The notes below the pieces were generated by a model that made no database searches, was not told the DNA's origin, and saw only the letters and a list, made by a program, of their open reading frames with translations. 20,575 nucleotides of DNA from Apostichopus leukothele. Taxonomy: Eukaryota; Echinodermata; Holothuroidea; Aspidochirotida; Stichopodidae. The DNA is taken from assembly GCA_010014835.2 (NCBI GenBank), contig JAAAKB020000008.1:3680470-3701044 (forward strand), read 5' to 3'. Numbering within the stretch: the first letter of the stretch is position 1; each line of letters opens with the position of its first letter. A program made the position numbers and the translations under genes. Of this stretch, positions 1 through 9,342 are shown in pieces.

Positions 1-65
1 GAATTAGATTAGTATCAAATACAATTTTTATAACGTTTTACAACCAACCAACTGTAGATAAAAAA

Positions 66-81
66 CCCCCCCCCCCCCCCC
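66..81. repeat. Poly-C run (C16)
   Basis: This is a mononucleotide run of 16 C on the plus strand after six A. On the SPRED sense strand it is a G16 run in intron 3. Such runs are length-variable, and the count may reflect sequencing or assembly. Confidence 0.9.
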
Positions 82-1002
82 TTGTTGAAGCTACAGTACT
101 AACCCAGAATTTCACATTTTGATCAATTAATAGGAGTGACAAGAATTGCCAGGCTATTTGTTCTAGTGAAGAATGTATTTTTTATGGAACACAAAAGGAG
201 CATACATAGCCTAAATAACATTGAAGTAAGAAAATATCTAAAGCCTCAAAACACAATTTTCATTGCAATTCTGTTTAATACTCCACTGTCAACCAGCTCA
301 GAGAGGATAATGTATCATTCCATCACTCACTAGGTAATAAAGACTGCCATTAATCAAAACCATAACTAACTTTATTGATATTACAAGGAACAATGAAATC
401 TATCTCAACTACTACAGTATGTGGCCTGTAACCAATTGTGGAACCTCGACCTTTATACACAAATTTGGCAAAATTGAAACCCAAGTTGATTACTGTAGAA
501 AGAAAGTTGGCAGAGAAAGGCCTAGAATGACCTGTAAATAGATTAAGGTCTTTTTAAGCAATTCCTGGGATCCCTCTTCATTGATTTAAACTCCTATATT
601 TTTGATGTTCCAAGGGTTGTTCTAATCAAACTTAATGTTTCCTCCCACAGGAAAACCAGACCCATTACTGCTAGAATAGAAACTGATCATCCCAATGAGA
701 AAGAGATCAGATTAAGGTACTGAATATCATTTTGAAATGTGTTCATTCTGTTCAGTACTGGAAGTATCATTGTTGGTGATCAAGCAGGTGAGGTAGACAA
801 TTTATATACATGAACCTAATGAACCCTGAGAGCTTACATTAAAGCAGTTAATTGGTTGTGAATGCAAATGTAACACCATCCTAGCAAAACCATAGTACAC
901 AATAGGTTATTGTTTGCTGGTTCAACTGCTGATGCATTTCTGTGTACACAGATGGTTAATACCTCACCGAAGGGCAATTTCACTGTAGAAATAAATACTA
1001 AC

Positions 1003-1037
1003 CTGGTAACCTCAGATTGGTCTTGATCTTCTTCATC
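1003..1037 (-). other. Microexon-like segment with good splice sites but wrong frame
   Basis: On the minus strand a 35-nt segment lies between an acceptor-like TTATTTCTAACCCAG and a strong donor CCAG|GTTAGT. Its third-frame translation is acidic (DEEDQDQSEVT), reminiscent of the small acidic exon that follows EVH1 in vertebrate SPRED genes. Joined to exon 3 (phase 1), however, it reads GGA TGA, an immediate stop. An AG seven bases further in would restore a reading (EDQDQSEVT), but it is not the first AG after the pyrimidine stretch. It could be a poison exon, a shifted acceptor or chance, and it is not included in the SPRED model. Confidence 0.2.
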
Positions 1038-1055
1038 CTGGGTTAGAAATAAATC

Positions 1056-1140
1056 AGGGGCCACCCCCTCCCCCATTGCCCTCCCTCCCCTCCCCCTCCC
1101 CCTCCACCTACCCCTCCTCCTCGCCCTCATCCTCCCTCCT
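1056..1140 (-). repeat. G-rich tract on SPRED sense strand, potential G-quadruplex
   Basis: The plus strand is almost pure C/T for about 80 bp. The minus strand has many runs of three to five G separated by one or two bases (for example GGGGGAGGGGGAGGGGAGGG), which meets the usual G-quadruplex rule several times over. It starts about 110 nt after the exon 3 donor, so it would be present in the SPRED pre-mRNA, and it lies directly before the microexon-like segment. Confidence 0.85.
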
Positions 1141-1248
1141 ATCATGCAGGCTGTATTTCGGAAGTTTGTACCACTTCATTCCAAGAACACATTAGCTGTA
1201 CTTAACTAACTACAACAAGAGGAAATACTTCAACTTAAAATTATTTAC

Positions 1249-1417
1249 CTTCTTTCATATCCTCTATAGCTCTCCTAAAACCCCTAGAAAATGCCCTGGC
1301 ATCCGCTGGATTGGAAAAAGTTAGCCCATATTTCTTTTCGTCTTGTGTCCTCCAATGGTGGAAGTTTGGTGTAGCTGTGTATTGATCATGTGTCCGAAGA
1401 GGGCACTCTAAAACTCT
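1249..1417 (-). CDS. SPRED: SPRED family protein, coding exon 3 (second half of EVH1 domain)
   Basis: This 169-nt exon encodes residues 68-123 plus the first base of codon 124. The acceptor is excellent (a long pyrimidine tract, then CTTGCAG|AGAGTT) and so is the donor (GAAG|GTAAAT). The phase-0 entry matches the end of exon 2. The exon reads [14 protein letters not shown] and [16 protein letters not shown], then [11 protein letters not shown]. This is nearly the SPRED signature (human VVLEC, TFHHW, GLTFQSPADARAFDRG, RRAIED). The Thr of GLTF, mutated in Legius syndrome in human SPRED1, is kept. One difference is Ser for the usual Asp in AFDRG. The phase-1 exit after the EVH1 end agrees with my recollection of vertebrate SPRED genes. 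Reading through the donor gives only Lys and then TAA, so intron 3 retention would yield an EVH1-only protein. The KIT-binding and Sprouty domains must come from later exons outside the window. Confidence 0.96.
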
Positions 1418-1775
1418 CTGCAAGGAAGAAATAAGGAAAAAGAAAGTGCTGAGTACATCACTGCACAAAATCTAAGTAAATAAAAGTAAATGGCAATTTC
1501 ATCTGAAAGCCCTTAAAACACTCCTAAAGTATGCAAAGTATTTTAATCAGATACAAATACAGAAACTCTTCAAATTATCTTTCACACATTATCATCATAA
1601 AAAGTTCACTTCCCTGAACTACTGTAGATCCATGTGTACTGTAGCAGCATAGGTCAGAGGCATATATTCAAACACTGAAGAATTCTACACACCAAATATG
1701 CGGTCTGCCCATGCTTCCCTTCTTGAGATATCGTGTCTACAAGGTTCTCACAATCTGACCCCTGGTGACAGCAAA

Positions 1776-1788
1776 TGACCTTTGACCT
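1776..1788 (-). promoter_or_regulatory. Perfect DR1 nuclear-receptor motif, copy 1
   Basis: The minus strand reads AGGTCAAAGGTCA, two consensus half-sites spaced by one base. This is the classical binding site for HNF4, RXR heterodimers and COUP-TF. It is embedded in the 145-bp repeat. Occupancy is unknown. Confidence 0.45.
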
Positions 1789-1920
1789 CCACCAAAAACA
1801 ATAGGCTTCTTGTACTCAATGTGGTACATCTACACACTACATATGAGGTCTGCCTATGCTTCCCTTCATGAGATATCATGTTTACAAAGTTTTCACAATT
1901 TGACCCCTGGTGACTTCAAA

Positions 1921-1933
1921 TGACCTTTGACCT
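1921..1933 (-). promoter_or_regulatory. Perfect DR1 nuclear-receptor motif, copy 2
   Basis: This is the same 13-bp AGGTCAAAGGTCA as copy 1, one repeat period (145 bp) away. Neither unit has a mismatch although their flanks differ. Confidence 0.45.
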
Positions 1934-2587
1934 CCACCAAAAACAATATGCTTCTTACACAAAATGTGGTACTTCTACACACCAATATGAGTTCTGCTCA
2001 TGCTTCCCTTCATGAGATATTGTGTTTACAAGCTGGGCGTCACAAATGCACACATACGCCATCATGAATGCAAACTGGTTACGATTATCATCAAAACCAA
2101 AAAAGGGATATATCTCAACACTGTTTGGGTGAAATATAGTAGGACCTGTAGGAAAAAATGCGAAATAAATTTCTCACAGAGGAGGGGAAACCATGTAGGT
2201 GCCAGCCTGCCAGGAACTGAACAACTCTTACAGTACAACTTGCCTGACCAATACACCAATCTAGGAAGCAATCTTTTACAAAGCTTGTTGAAACATGCAT
2301 TTTAAAAGCTTCTTCAAAATACAGAAGAAAATATCATACAGATAGGTGTCTGTGAACACATATATTCATCAGTACCCTGCAGTACAGACATCACACAGGG
2401 CAACTGCACTTCTACTACAGAGATTTTCTTCCTGATTAGTCAAATTCTTTTCTGAGAATTTGATTAAAGTCTTCAACCAGTTGTCTGCAACATTCTTGCA
2501 CCCTTTTGTACAGTAGGCCTCCTGGCACACAAAGTTCACGATCAAACTTGGTCCCTGTTTATAGAGTTTAACATGTTTCTCTGTACA

Positions 2588-2616
2588 GGTAGGCTTCATT
2601 TGTACTGTAGCCTACC
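2588..2616. other. Inverted repeat (8-bp stem, hairpin)
   Basis: GGTAGGCT at 2588-2595 and AGCCTACC at 2609-2616 are perfect reverse complements around a 13-nt loop. After a one-base bulge the pairing continues with TACA and TGTA outside. It could form a hairpin in the SPRED pre-mRNA. No known family. Confidence 0.6.
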
Positions 2617-3579
2617 ATGTATATTTTCAGAAGGTATATAGCATTAGGCTAAAATTGACACAGTTTTAGTGTTTAATAGGATTAATGAAATAATGACAGT
2701 ACCCATAAGTCTGTTTCAGAGACTTTCACATGAAATCTAAATTTTTACAGTTCCCAGAAATCTATTCCCAGTTATCTATTTGAACAGATTTATGCTAGAA
2801 CAACATTGTTCAGGAAGCACATTAGACAAATGGGAGGGAGGGGATCTTCTGGGGACACTCAAAACCCATCTCCCAATTTTAAGCGACTTATGGCTCGGTT
2901 AACACTTGCAATTTCACTTCAATTGATCCTCATGAAACACATACAAGGCAACAATGTTAACAGATATGACCTCTACGAATAGGAATGTAAATCAGACATG
3001 ATTATAAAATGATGCCTAGTTACACTAAAAGCAAGTGGTTCTGGTACAACCAGAAAACCCATCAACCAGAAAATGTAACTACAGTAGTAGAGCAGCTAAT
3101 TAATGGACTGTAGTGATATCCAATGTTTGAATTATGTGTGAAGGGGAACCCAAATCATTTACAAAATAAGCTGTTTTATTAAGATTTATGAAGTCAAAAG
3201 TGTGAATTTAAGTAATCTATCCAGCAGTCTAAACTCTATTAAGTCTAAATGTTATTTTATCCATAGTTTTATGCACCCTTAAGATACTGCCGTATGATCA
3301 TCTTGCTCAGAAGTCGCAGATACTTGTCTAAAATATGAAGTCCAAACTTTCAAAACACAATGCCAATCTAGACTATGACAAATCCAATCCATACAAAATA
3401 CTCAGCCTAAAATTTCTCAATCATCTGAGTAGAATGTACAAAACACATACTTCAAAACAGATGAATTACTTCCACTGCTCTTGAATAAATTCCTGGAAAA
3501 GGATTTTTGCTCACTGATCAGACAGGCCATTATTCAACACTTAATGAATTGAGTCATTATGAAAGTGATGCAGTTCTAA

Positions 3580-3604
3580 GGGGGGGGGGAGAGAGGGGGG
3601 AGGG
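3580..3604 (+). repeat. G-rich purine run
   Basis: Ten G, then AGAGA, six G, A and three G form a low-complexity tract with G-quadruplex potential on the plus strand, that is the template strand of SPRED. It is C/T-rich in the pre-mRNA. Confidence 0.85.
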
Positions 3605-5214
3605 ATTACTGGGGGACATACATAATCACCTATAATCAGAAATTCTTTTCTACTATTGTATCATAATATCAACATTCTACAAAAAATGGATTTTCCAAGA
3701 ATCTTCAAAATTGCCTGGCTAAATGTCTATCAATATATTTGTCTTCACACAAAAAGTTAAAATCTATCGACCCATCAAATTTTCAAAAGAGCGTCTTTGA
3801 ATTACAGCCTCAAAGATTTTTCCATTACACATGTTTAAGTAGCTGGAAGTGTGAATAAAGGTAAAATGGAGACAGGCTAAAAGTGAAATGTGCATTGAGA
3901 AATAAGATTATTTAATGTCAGTGAGCCTATCAAATGATTTCATAATGATTGAGAGCTTTTTTATAAAGTGCTAATAGTTTGTTAAATGACATAGTTATGA
4001 ACTTAAGACAAAGTGGTTTACAAAAAGTCAGGCCATTTCCTTCCAATGGAGTTCCCTCCTAAACTGTTAGCTTTGATTGTTAGTAATCACACCTTTCTGA
4101 GATCTTTTAAGTGCTTCCAGCACACAATGGATTTATAAACTATTCTACCCCATTGAAAAAAGAAAGAATTCTATAAAGTTAAGGACAATCCCTCTTACAG
4201 TTCAAGATGTTTTTAGCACTCTGAAAATGACCAGCTGTGCAGTTCCTACTCCTATATTGCTTCACAGGTGAAATAGTGTCATGAGTGTATTACAGTGTAC
4301 ACAAATCTATTACTGTTGAACTGCAGCACTATGTTACCGACCAAGAGTGCACAAATCAAGTACCACATAGAGCTATGGTGGTTAGTTTGACTCAGGAACA
4401 CCCCAATGAGAAAGATAGTGACCCCTGATCTTGAACAAGGCAAACATTTGTGTAGCACCATTGAATAAGAAACCACAATAGTATTAATAATGCATAGTTA
4501 AAATTCCAATAACCAGAAAAGACTTTTTGTTCTTCTGTTACCAACAGGTTCTACAACAAATAACATCTATGGTCTGTGTTAACCAGAACTAAGAACAAAC
4601 CATGTCCAAAAGAGTTCATGTAAAATTGAAGCAAGCTTCGTTTATTGTAATGCATACCACAAACCTTTATTTAAAGACAACTTTAAAGACAAAATTGTAC
4701 TACAGTATACACTGTAAACTATAAGATGTTGAATTCATAAATAGGACTTGAATTTCAAATAATTACTATTCCAGATTTATAAGAAGTACACATGTTAACT
4801 GATGACTCAGAAGTTGCAGTCAACATCGCAGCATTAAATAAGAATATAGTTCTGCAAGGAACAAAGGGAAACTAGAAATCCATAGCCATAAAAATTCAGA
4901 CATGAAGCTCAGTTTCCAAAGTACTTCATTCAAGTTTGACCATGAGAAAAAGCATGTAAGATTGAAATCTCAATTGAGTATAATTTTCCTATGAGAAAGC
5001 CACGTTGTCATGTAACAGTACCTATTTTGGGTCATTGCTTCATGCTAGCAGTAAGCGCGAATGAGTAGTTCCAGTCTGTTTTTAATATAACCGATCTTGA
5101 GCCTGTACAGTATATCATTAGACAATGTAACAGAAAAGTCGCATATCTGCACATGTATGGCAGGTTTCTATACAAGACCATTTGGTCCCAACTGCCCTCA
5201 AAAGTAATATAATT

Positions 5215-5670
5215 TATTACACTGTAGCAGACCATGCAGCATGAAGTATTACACTGTAGCAGACCATGCAGTGTGAAGTATTACACTGTAGCAGACCATG
5301 CAGCATGAAGTATTACACTGTAACAGACCATGCAGCATGAAGTATTACACTGTAACAGACCATGCAGCATGAAGTATTACACTGTAGCAGACCATGCAGC
5401 ATGAAGTATTACACTGTAACAGACCATGCAGCATGAAGTACTACACTGTAACAGACCATGCAGCATGAAGTATTACACTGTAGCATACCATGCAGCATGA
5501 AGTATTACACTGTAACAGACCATGCAGCATGACGTACTACACTGGAGCAGACCATGCAGCATGAAGTATTACACTGTAACAGACCATGCAGCATAAAATA
5601 ATACACTGTAGCAGACCATGCAGCATGAAGTATTACACTGTAGCATACCATGCAGCATACAGTATTACAG
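5215..5670. repeat. Minisatellite, 14 units of exactly 32 bp
   Basis: The unit is ACCATGCAGCATGAAGTATT followed by ACACTGTAGCAG. The word ACCATGCAG occurs at 5231, 5263, 5295, 5327, 5359, 5391, 5423, 5455, 5487, 5519, 5551, 5583, 5615 and 5647, with no length change in any unit. Units differ by single substitutions, mainly GTAGC versus GTAAC, and GCATACC in units 9 and 14. Each unit has two odd palindromes, ATGC-A-GCAT and (in the GTAAC form) TTACA-C-TGTAA. There are no unique spacers, so it is not a CRISPR array. On the SPRED sense strand every unit shows TGCATG, the RBFOX recognition word. Confidence 0.97.
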
Positions 5671-5959
5671 GAAGACAAACAGCAAGTCTCCTTTCTGCTT
5701 TATACAGTATTCTACCATCATTGCTTCCTATTTTCCTAGTTTCCTTTGTCTGTTGCTTTGCTCTGGTGGTTGCCTCGTTTATTTCTTCCTTCCACATTTA
5801 CATGCACTGCTAAGTCCTTTTAGTGTCTACTCTATTGTATCTACATATTATCTTCTTTCTGATCTACAATAGCCAGCTTACACACAGACTACAGCATAAA
5901 AAGTGTATCAATGTCTATACTTTGATTCTGAATAGTCTAGATATTAGGTGTTTACTAAA

Positions 5960-6061
5960 CCCCCCCCCCACATTCACCTTTCACAGACAGGAAGCTCTGA
6001 AGGGATATCTCCCCCCCCCCACATTCACCTTTCCCAGACAGGAAGCTCTGAAGGGATATAT
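5960..6061. repeat. 51-bp tandem duplication with poly-C starts
   Basis: Two adjacent copies each consist of a run of about ten C followed by ACATTCACCTTTC, then CAGACAGGAAGCTCTG and AAGGGATAT. The period is 51 bp (ACATTC at 5970 and 6021). They differ at only a few bases, so the duplication is recent. The C-run at the border may have promoted slippage. Confidence 0.9.
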
Positions 6062-6121
6062 ATAAAACAACTATACAAGTGGGACTATTGCAGACTCTGG
6101 ACTCTCCAGATGACACACATA

Positions 6122-8300
6122 CAACCACCGGCAGCAATGCTACGATAATTTGAGTACAAAAGTCCTACACCGATGTAGTACTGCAAGCAGCATTGCAGGC
6201 CTTCCTGTAGCCGCTGTTGCTTTTAATTGAAGATGCAGCAGCGACAGCATCCGCCACGGCAACACACTGTACAGTGATGGATTGAAAAGCAAACAGTCTG
6301 TTGAGCTCTCATAATCAGCAATACAGTACTGTAGCTCTTCACTGCCACTAGCCAAACAACGCGGTTCCTTGACACTGCATTCGAACTCAACTCATTAAAA
6401 TTACCGTTTCCGCTCCTCTCGATCAATAACGCCCGTTTTCATGAATGTTTTATGATAGAAGCTTTAGTTACTTGTGGTGGTTTCTGAGAATCTTAGCACT
6501 GACCTAACTTGTGAACAGACACGCAAAATCACCAAATTCTGACATCTTTGCGGTGTGGTAGGCTGTCGCTTATCTAACAAGTTAATGCCTAACTGTTTGG
6601 TGTTGATCCAGTAGTAGAGATCTATTTCGGAGGTGCAAGCGAAAACACCGTCAGACTCGCTGCAGGAGCCAGTGAGAGGAAAGGGACAATTTTTGGCAGT
6701 AACCCATTATAAAAGTACATATATAGATTTACTAAAAGATTTACAAGGTAAAAAGGTTACCTAAAAAAACAAAAAACAAAATCTCCTGAACCTGATACTT
6801 TAGTGACTAAGTACTGTAACAAGGTTATATAACAGTTTTCAAACTTAAGTTGTCAAAACTCTTTATTCTTGATTGACGGTGATGCATGTATTAAAAAAAT
6901 TCATATTTACTGCACAGAAATGGGAGGTTTGCAAGTTTGTAAATCAAAAATTTTACTTACTGAATAACTTTTATTGAAACAAGACCATCAATGAGAATGT
7001 TTAGAATTTACCATACACACAAAAACAAGGATTTGTTATCTTTGCTCTGACATGCATAGATTTGAATTTCCATTGGAATAAGTTAATTTTTTATCAATTC
7101 ATAAATTATCTACAAAATGGCTCAGAGCTTGCAAAACATGACTAATAAAATGCCACATGTAAGAGATGTTCCAACAAATCCTACTTTGTTTGAGTCATAT
7201 TTGAGCACTCAAATTCTGGAATTTTTCTGGAATTGAAAAGAATGGTTTTCTTAAAACTTTCAAAGTTGCTGCTTTACAGGTGGTCATCATACTGTAGCTG
7301 CATGCAATATTGGATTCCTAATTTCCCATTACATGGCAGATTTCCTTCATTTTTTTCCATATTAATTCAATTCAAATATTTTTAAGATCGATTGAACTAA
7401 AGACTACAGTGGTGTCTGCCATTCTATTCCCAGTAATGTTACTAGAGAAAAATGTTTGCGTCCCTTGAAAAAAAGCTTCCGTACAGATCGAACACCAATT
7501 GTGTTTGTTATTGTATGACCTATATTTACTAGTGTACTTGTACAGATGCGATTCTATCACTGCCTATACTTTGTGAATGCTCTACACAATAAATAGGGCA
7601 GATGCCAGTGCGCCAGCTTCGCCCACCCATGCCCCTTCTGCCCGCCCTGACCCTCTTTCAACTTTCCTGCCCTGCTCCTCTTTCAACCGCCCTTGTACTT
7701 GGCCCTGCTCACCAACTCGGTTGTAACTTCCTTACATAGCGTCTATGAAAATGTTACAGGTTACGCATGTACGCATACGCTGATAATGTTGAATATCAAT
7801 GTAACGTAAAAGGAGAGCCTAGAGAAAATGCAAGAATAAAATACTGCATATTTGTCTGATTTTATTGAGCCCGTTAAATGATAATAGGCCTTAAAGGCCT
7901 AGTACTTGCTCACAACATTTATAAACCCTGTCATAAGTTACCACTAACAGTTACCCAATGCAACTTTATTCATAAGTTTCATTCAAAGTTGAACAAAGTT
8001 TTTCCTTTCCTCAACCACTATAGGCAAGTCAGCCCAACCCTGGTCAGTTACGACTCCTTTCCCATTAGAGTATCACAACTTTTTACCCAATTTCGATTAC
8101 AAAAAACTCAAGCTTCAATGGCTACTTTGACGATACATGCACTTGCACAAAAATATAAGCAGAATTTAACCGAAATGTGTGTCAATAAGGCCTAACGATA
8201 TGATATTTGAGTGCACACATTTGATACCGTATAGCATATATACTTCACTACAAATGGTTGCAGTTTAACAAAATACTTTGTGTTCATCGAGCAATGGAGA
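6122..8300. other. CpG-retaining segment within intron 2
   Basis: This segment has many more CG dinucleotides than the surrounding intron: a little over 20 in 6121-6720 and about 19 in 7581-8300 by hand count, with fewer between about 6720 and 7560. GC content is also locally higher. It may be an unmethylated regulatory element (enhancer or internal promoter), or a younger insertion that has not yet lost its CpGs. A plus-strand frame of 105 codons at 7878-8195 is inside but matches nothing I know. A C/T-rich patch at 7615-7690 shows imperfect internal repetition (CCTCTTTCAAC twice). Confidence 0.5.
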
Positions 8301-8736
8301 TGCAAGAATGTTTGCAGACAATGGGTAAGGGACTATGAGCCAATCAAATCACAAGAAACTTGGAAAAACATCCTTGGGTATTTTTAGCATGAAAATCTGT
8401 GTAAAAGAAATGTTGTTAGATCTGTACCTTGCAGTTGATTGTTATGATATTTGTTTTCAAACAAATTCAATCATCTATCGGAGTGGAAGAAATTTGTTCT
8501 TTTGAGATTGTGTGTTTCTTTTGTTCTTTTTTTTCGAAAGACAGAAAGAAAGATATAGTTTTATTTTCAAAAGAAAGAAAGATGTTCATTCAACATGTTC
8601 CTTTATGGTTTGCATAGGCCTAGTTGTGAGTGTGTGTACTTGAAATTTGTCTTCAAAAAAGTTTGCATAGATCTGCAGAATGGACACAAGCAATTTGAAG
8701 ATTTTGAGTCCCTGGCTAAAACATTGAGTCCCGGAT

Positions 8737-8781
8737 GCAGAATCCTGCTTTCATAACAAGTACGCAGAATCCTGTGTTCAT
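8737..8781. repeat. Short direct duplication
   Basis: GCAGAATCCTG followed by a near-identical TTCATAA stretch occurs at 8737 and 8764 (period 27). Just before it, GAGTCCC recurs at 8706 and 8726. This is a small local duplication without further meaning that I can see. Confidence 0.7.
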
Positions 8782-8975
8782 AAGGATGCTGATTTCTTGC
8801 TCTGCAAGAAAATTGACAAAATAACCCTAGTCAGCCAATTCTATCAATTTCTGGTGGCCAAGCAAAAAGAAACAGTATACTCTTTGAACATCTCTGCCAA
8901 GGCTTTTCTCAATTTTGCAAGTATTTTGCAACAAATTGTGATGCATAATGATAAAAAGTTCCATTCATGTAGTTT

Positions 8976-9021
8976 AGGTAGATAGGAAAGTGCATATGTT
9001 GACTGGGAGACAGGTAAGAGA
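8976..9021 (+). repeat. Dispersed repeat copy A (pair with 12483-12527)
   Basis: The sequence from AGGTAGATAGG to GAGACAGGTAAGAG matches the segment at 12483-12527 at roughly 38 of 46 positions, in the same orientation. One copy is in intron 2 and one in intron 1. The end ACAG|GTAAGAG looks like a plus-strand splice donor in both copies. Confidence 0.6.
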
Positions 9022-9170
9022 GGACTGAAGTAAATGCACAGATTCATGCAGCAGTTTTATGTACAAAACTTCACCTTTTTTTTTTCTTTTTTTTGTACAG
9101 CAGTTGATGGTAAGACAATCAGAGTAGATTTCATTGACTACTTAAATTACTACAGTAGGTCATAACTCAC

Positions 9171-9342
9171 CTTTTGGGTAGCTACAAAAATACCAACAAT
9201 TTTGTAGGCTATCCTGTTGCCCAGATTTGCCCCATCCATTTTGTAGATGCCTACCACACTGTAGCCACCTTCTTCCACAGGCACCCAGCCTCCATCTTCC
9301 CTGGTCATCACCTGAGCTTTCACTCTGATAAGGCATGTATCC
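9171..9342 (-). CDS. SPRED: SPRED family protein, coding exon 2 (first half of EVH1 domain)
   Basis: This 172-nt exon encodes residues 11-67 of the model. The acceptor is TTTCCATTCTAG| and the donor is CAAAAG|GTGAGT; it enters in phase 2 and leaves in phase 0. It reads IRVKAQVMTREDGGWVPVEE and then YSVVGIYKM, matching the SPRED EVH1 start (human SPRED1 ARVRAVVMTRDDSSGGW). The MTR-(D/E)D motif and the following Trp (W29 here, W31 in SPRED1) are kept, with a two-residue shorter loop before the Trp. The second half (NRIAYKIVGIFVATQK) is diverged from the vertebrate IRGERLRDKM segment but has the right length. In SPRED proteins the EVH1 domain recruits neurofibromin, which restrains Ras-MAPK signalling at the membrane. 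That function is family knowledge, not something visible here. The exon lies 7.75 kb from exon 3. Confidence 0.93.

Larger units (their letters stand above)
1..1248 (-). other. SPRED intron 3, 5' part (open at window edge)
   Basis: This is non-coding sequence following the exon 3 donor on the minus strand, truncated by the window edge. I see no ORF with SPRED KIT-binding or Sprouty-domain character on either strand. It contains a G-rich tract at 1056-1140, a microexon-like segment at 1003-1037 and a poly-C run at 66-81. The rest is AT-rich and CpG-poor, with nothing recognisable. Confidence 0.8.
1683..2110. repeat. Dispersed-type repeat, about 2.4 tandem units of 145 bp plus tail
   Basis: The word ATGCTTCCCTT recurs at 1711, 1855 and 2000, and TGACCTTTGACCTCC at 1776 and 1921, giving a period of 144-145 bp. 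Units one and two are about 90 percent alike. The third stops after TGTTTACAAG, near 2032, and is followed by a distinct tail (about 2033-2110) with GCCATCATGAATGCAAAC. Short internally repeated units with a unique tail suggest a non-autonomous mobile repeat. The layout resembles repeats I have seen in marine invertebrate DNA, but I cannot name the family. No coding capacity, terminal inverted repeat or target-site duplication was identified. Confidence 0.75.
1418..9170 (-). other. SPRED intron 2 (7753 bp)
   Basis: This intron is bounded by GTGAGT at the exon 2 end and TTGCAG at the exon 3 end. It holds the 145-bp-period repeat (1683-2110), a hairpin at 2588-2616, a G-rich run (3580-3604), the 32-bp minisatellite (5215-5670), a 51-bp duplication (5960-6061), a CpG-retaining segment (about 6122-8300) and small duplications. 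Stretches 2620-3575, 3610-5210 and 8300-8700 are AT-rich single-copy-looking DNA in which I see no gene. Exceptions are a 12-bp doublet of TTTAAAGACAA(C/A) at 4670-4693 and a 17-bp word at 4292-4308 shared with the 15.5-kb duplication. Open frames inside are short and lack recognised domains. Confidence 0.85.

Noticed and set aside
834-1145. 103-codon minus-strand frame rich in Arg and Gly
   Set aside because: The N-terminal part is just translation of the C/T-rich tract, and the rest runs through a donor-like site into intron sequence. Only the 35-nt segment inside is of interest.
2000-2305. 101-codon plus-strand frame
   Set aside because: It begins inside the 145-bp repeat and shows no domain. 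It is most likely chance.
5215-5670. CRISPR-like array
   Set aside because: The 32-bp units are head to tail with no unique spacers, in an animal intron. It is a minisatellite.
5586-5872. Plus-strand frames at the end of the minisatellite
   Set aside because: They are translations of the 32-bp repeat followed by low-complexity Leu/Ser/Phe-rich sequence.
7878-8195. 105-codon plus-strand frame
   Set aside because: It matches no family I know and has no clear splice context. The length is possible by chance in 20 kb with six frames.
9063-9105. T-rich run ending in GTACAG as a plus-strand splice acceptor
   Set aside because: It looks like a good acceptor (poly-T, then TTGTACAG), but no open frame with a donor follows it on the plus strand. 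It is probably chance in AT-rich DNA.
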